A DNA stretch of 64,000 bases, from the NCBI GenBank assembly GCA_024233865.1, contig JACKPA010000010.1, positions 178,540-242,539 on the forward strand. Direction: 5' to 3'. The notes beneath the pieces were generated by a model that saw nothing but the letters and a program-made list of their open reading frames with translations, made no database searches and was not told the origin of the DNA. The translations under genes were made by a program, and so were the position numbers. Every line of letters begins with the position of its first letter. Position 1 is the stretch's first letter. The stretch is from Leptospiraceae bacterium (GTDB taxonomy: Bacteria; Spirochaetota; Leptospiria; Leptospirales; Leptospiraceae). Below, piece by piece: positions 63,543 to 64,000 of the stretch.

Positions 63543-64000
63543 ATGCAAAAAGAAAATAAAATTTTGATTACAGGTTCAACCGGTATGGTAGGTTCTGTAT
63601 TAGTTAAAGAGTTAGAAAATATGGGCTTTGGTCACCTTATAACACCTAAAAAAGCTGAGTTAGATTTAAAAAATTTTTATCAGGTAGATGAATTTTTTAA
63701 AGAGCATAATCCGGAATATGTTTTTATGATTGCTGCAAAAGTGGGTGGAATTGCTGCCAATATAGCCGATCCGGTTGGTTTTTTACAAGATAACCTTGAA
63801 ATAGAAATCAACTTGTTCAAAGCTGCTCATAAATACAAAACCAAAAAGAATCTATTTTTAGGTAGTTCTTGTATTTATCCAAAGGATTCTCCACAACCTA
63901 TGAAAGAAGAATACTTAATGACAGGTATTTTAGAGCCTACTAATGAAGGTTATGCCCTATCTAAGATTGTTGGTTTGAACTTAGCAAAGTATTACCATAC
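63543..64000 (+). CDS. fcl: GDP-L-fucose synthase, partial
   Basis: The first 152 codons of a short-chain dehydrogenase/reductase: NAD(P)-binding ITGSTGMVGS near residue 10, AAKVGGIAAN, GSSCIYPKD with Ser and Cys, and the catalytic Tyr/Lys in EGYALSKIVGL. These match GDP-4-keto-6-deoxymannose 3,5-epimerase/4-reductase. Its 3' end is outside the window. Together with gmd it makes GDP-fucose for the glycan locus. Confidence 0.93.
   Translation, partial: MQKENKILITGSTGMVGSVLVKELENMGFGHLITPKKAELDLKNFYQVDEFFKEHNPEYVFMIAAKVGGIAANIADPVGFLQDNLEIEINLFKAAHKYKTKKNLFLGSSCIYPKDSPQPMKEEYLMTGILEPTNEGYALSKIVGLNLAKYYH

Noticed and set aside
1..64000. tRNA, rRNA or CRISPR loci
   Set aside because: No cloverleaf, rRNA core sequence or repeat-spacer array was recognised by eye; small structured RNAs could still be missed without a covariance search.

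Overview
The window is AT-rich chromosomal DNA from what is most likely a spirochaete of the Leptospira lineage. The evidence is indirect: a 7TM-HAMP-SpoIIE phosphatase carrying the variant motif NADAMGKSIQGAGG, which I associate with leptospires; very large lipoproteins of unknown function; multi-PAS hybrid kinases; and low-GC codon use. No rRNA, tRNA or ribosomal protein gene is visible to fix the taxon, so this is inference.

Layout. (1) 1-8.2 kb: purH with a downstream membrane gene cut by the window edge, a Tet(M)/EF-G-type ribosomal-protection GTPase, a DUF4058 gene, a small ankyrin protein, and an Hsp70-like gene broken by an internal deletion and frameshift. Between them lie small palindromic repeats and gene remnants. 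(2) 8.3-18.2 kb: the SpoIIE-type phosphatase and two giant lipoproteins that share a SGAGASLRPI motif. (3) 18.4-31 kb: a type I restriction-modification locus (hsdR, hsdS, hsdM) whose genes are separated by at least six toxin-antitoxin modules: a MazF/PemK with an unusual 246-residue partner, RelB-YafQ, a three-gene PIN module, a ParE/RelE pair, MNT-HEPN with the HEPN gene frameshifted, and VapBC. Two of these modules sit at the 3' end of hsdS or hsdM and are bracketed by duplicated copies of that 3' end, so they look like inserted cassettes that regenerate the host gene's terminus. (4) 31.4-45.5 kb: a Uma2-type nuclease, a zinc metallopeptidase, a four-gene signalling operon (MEDS sensor, two hybrid kinases, one REC-ATPase protein without an obvious phosphoacceptor His), small secreted proteins and lipoproteins, a His-rich outer-membrane channel-like protein, RecQ, a PlsC-like acyltransferase and a PilZ protein. 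(5) 45.6-64 kb: a surface-polysaccharide region with four large GT-C-like membrane proteins, two GT2 glycosyltransferases, a radical SAM/B12 protein, a ferredoxin-NADP-reductase-like protein, gmd and the start of fcl (the GDP-mannose to GDP-fucose route). Three tandem Uma2 paralogues and one further Uma2-like gene are interspersed.

The whole window is sprinkled with short palindromic repeats of several families: a TTCGACT/AGTCGAA family, G/C-rich hairpins followed by GCGAAAG, and a 57-59 bp terminal-inverted-repeat element. One G/C-rich palindrome has inserted in frame inside a glycosyltransferase. Gene remnants (an AAA/PD-(D/E)XK protein, a GT-like membrane protein, Hsp70, HEPN) show that this stretch has been rearranged repeatedly.

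All translations, motif positions and repeat alignments were read by eye; no database search or structure prediction was run.
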